A stretch of DNA of 64,000 nucleotides from Pseudomonas abieticivorans. GTDB lineage: Bacteria > Pseudomonadota > Gammaproteobacteria > Pseudomonadales > Pseudomonadaceae. Shown piece by piece: positions 63,290-64,000 of the stretch. The stretch is taken from positions 2,799,501 through 2,863,500 of the forward strand of contig NZ_CP094975.1 in the NCBI RefSeq assembly GCF_023509015.1, read 5' to 3'. Each line of letters opens with the position of its first letter. Position 1 is the first letter of the stretch. Position numbers and translations under genes: made by a program. The notes beneath the pieces are model-generated. The model ran no database searches. It was not told the DNA's origin and worked only from the letters and a program-made list of their open reading frames with translations.

Positions 63290-64000
63290 ATGGGTTTCTC
63301 GCAATCTCTCAGTGGTCTGGCTGCGGCTTCCACTGACCTCAGCGTCATCAGCAACAACATCTCCAACTCCGAAACCGTGGGTTTCAAGAGCTCGTCCACG
63401 CAGTTCGCCGACGTCTACGCCGACGCCGAAGTGGGCCTGGGGACCAGCGTCGCAGGCGTGGTGCAGAGCTTCGAGTCCGGTAGCCTGACCACCACCGATA
63501 ACACCCTGGACCTGGCTGTCAGCGGCGACGGTTTCTTCGTGTTCAACGACGGCACCACCACCACCTATTCGCGTAACGGCCAGTTGACCCTGAGTGCCGA
63601 CGGCTACCTGCAGAATGCCTCGGGCGCGAACCTGGTGGGCGTCAACGGAGTGATCCAGATTTCTTCCGCCGGCATGCCGGCCAGCGCCACCACTGAGCTC
63701 GACGCCACGCTGAACCTGGACTCCAGTTCCGACGTGATCACCGCCGATTTCGACCAGACCGACTCCACCACCTACGACTACTCCACCAGCGCCACCGTGT
63801 ATGACTCGCTGGGCAACAGCCACACCATGACGCTGTACTTCGCCAAGAGCGATGAAAACACCTGGGACGTCTACACCGCGGTGGATGGCAACCTGCTGAC
63901 CAACGACGACGGCACCGCCCAGACCCAGAGCGTGGCGTTCGATAGCAGCGGCCTTTTGACCAGCGGTGGCACGGCCACCTACACCTACGATCCGGATAAC
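63290..64000 (+). CDS. flgE: Flagellar hook protein FlgE (partial, runs off the window)
   Basis: The first 237 codons are visible. MGFSQSLSGLAAASTDLSVI then SNNISNSETVGFKSSSTQFA is the hook N-terminus; LDLAVSGDGFFVFNDG and YSRNGQLTLSADGYLQNASG are further FlgE blocks. The MGFSQ-SLSGL-AAS form is like enterobacterial and beta-proteobacterial FlgE, whereas polar Pseudomonas FlgE as I recall begins MSFNIGLSGL. AAGGAG ribosome site. The 78-nt gap after flgD holds no gene. Confidence 0.93.
   Translation, partial: MGFSQSLSGLAAASTDLSVISNNISNSETVGFKSSSTQFADVYADAEVGLGTSVAGVVQSFESGSLTTTDNTLDLAVSGDGFFVFNDGTTTTYSRNGQLTLSADGYLQNASGANLVGVNGVIQISSAGMPASATTELDATLNLDSSSDVITADFDQTDSTTYDYSTSATVYDSLGNSHTMTLYFAKSDENTWDVYTAVDGNLLTNDDGTAQTQSVAFDSSGLLTSGGTATYTYDPDN

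Overview
The window is about 62-64 % GC and reads as a chromosomal segment of a fluorescent-type Pseudomonas (P. fluorescens / P. putida lineage). The signs are lsfA-ssuEADCBF with the Pseudomonas-type TOBE gene ssuF, a spu polyamine cluster, an OprD porin, serA divergent from a D-2-hydroxyglutarate dehydrogenase, rppH-ptsP-lgt-thyA, and many dispersed REP-like palindromes of the GCGGAT(A/G)AATCCGCTCCTAC type. Gene identities come from reading the translations and from remembered families; no database search was possible.

Layout. 1-341: start of a LacI-family repressor leaving the window on the minus strand. 558-5251: TonB receptor, flavin-dependent monooxygenase and aldo/keto reductase, a probable organosulfur uptake and oxidation set. 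5252-5637: an ssuA relic followed by four HipB-type operator repeats exactly 50 bp apart. 5638-7235: hipBA. 7314-7770: a strongly structured RNA leader ahead of a 79-aa protein. 7847-12797 (minus): tauABCD, a decayed tauA copy and an extra sulfonate-binding protein. 13194-14531: OprD-type porin. 14597-16098 (minus): PAP2 phosphatase and an Ais/PmrG-like phosphatase, a possible LPS phosphate-trimming pair. 16364-21896: lsfA, then ssuE-A-D-C-B-F. 22047-27055: a yjfIJKLMC-type envelope-stress operon with an inserted rhomboid protease gene. 27111-28340: TetR regulator and a low-GC hypothetical gene. 28513-38839: spuI, a truncated spuA relic, then spuBCDEFGH. 38893-56646: HacB-like acylase and housekeeping genes (serA, D2HGDH, rpiA, ilvA, histidinol-phosphatase-like HAD, rppH, ptsP). 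56715-59409: NRDE protein, lgt, thyA. 59557-64000: a degenerate receiver protein, flgN-flgM-flgA (minus) and flgBCDE (plus) of a flagellar locus whose FlgE looks enterobacterial rather than like the usual Pseudomonas polar hook protein; flgE runs off the right edge.

How it fits together. The left third is a sulfur-scavenging region: taurine and alkanesulfonates are imported by Tau and Ssu ABC systems, desulfonated by TauD (2-oxoglutarate) or SsuD (FMNH2 from SsuE), with LsfA as a peroxidase. Two decayed binding-protein genes show paralogue turnover there. The middle handles polyamines: import by SpuDEFGH, gamma-glutamylation by SpuI/SpuB, transamination by SpuC; the gamma-glutamyl-GABA hydrolase gene spuA is broken. 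The right end appears to begin a second flagellar system.

The observations I consider most worth following are the branched RNA leader at 7314-7482, the phased operator array of hipBA, the yjf operon (rhomboid insertion, extended YjfI, twin palindromes), the spuA relic, and the flagellar locus with its orphan pseudo-receiver and the mini-ORF that overlaps the flgM start.
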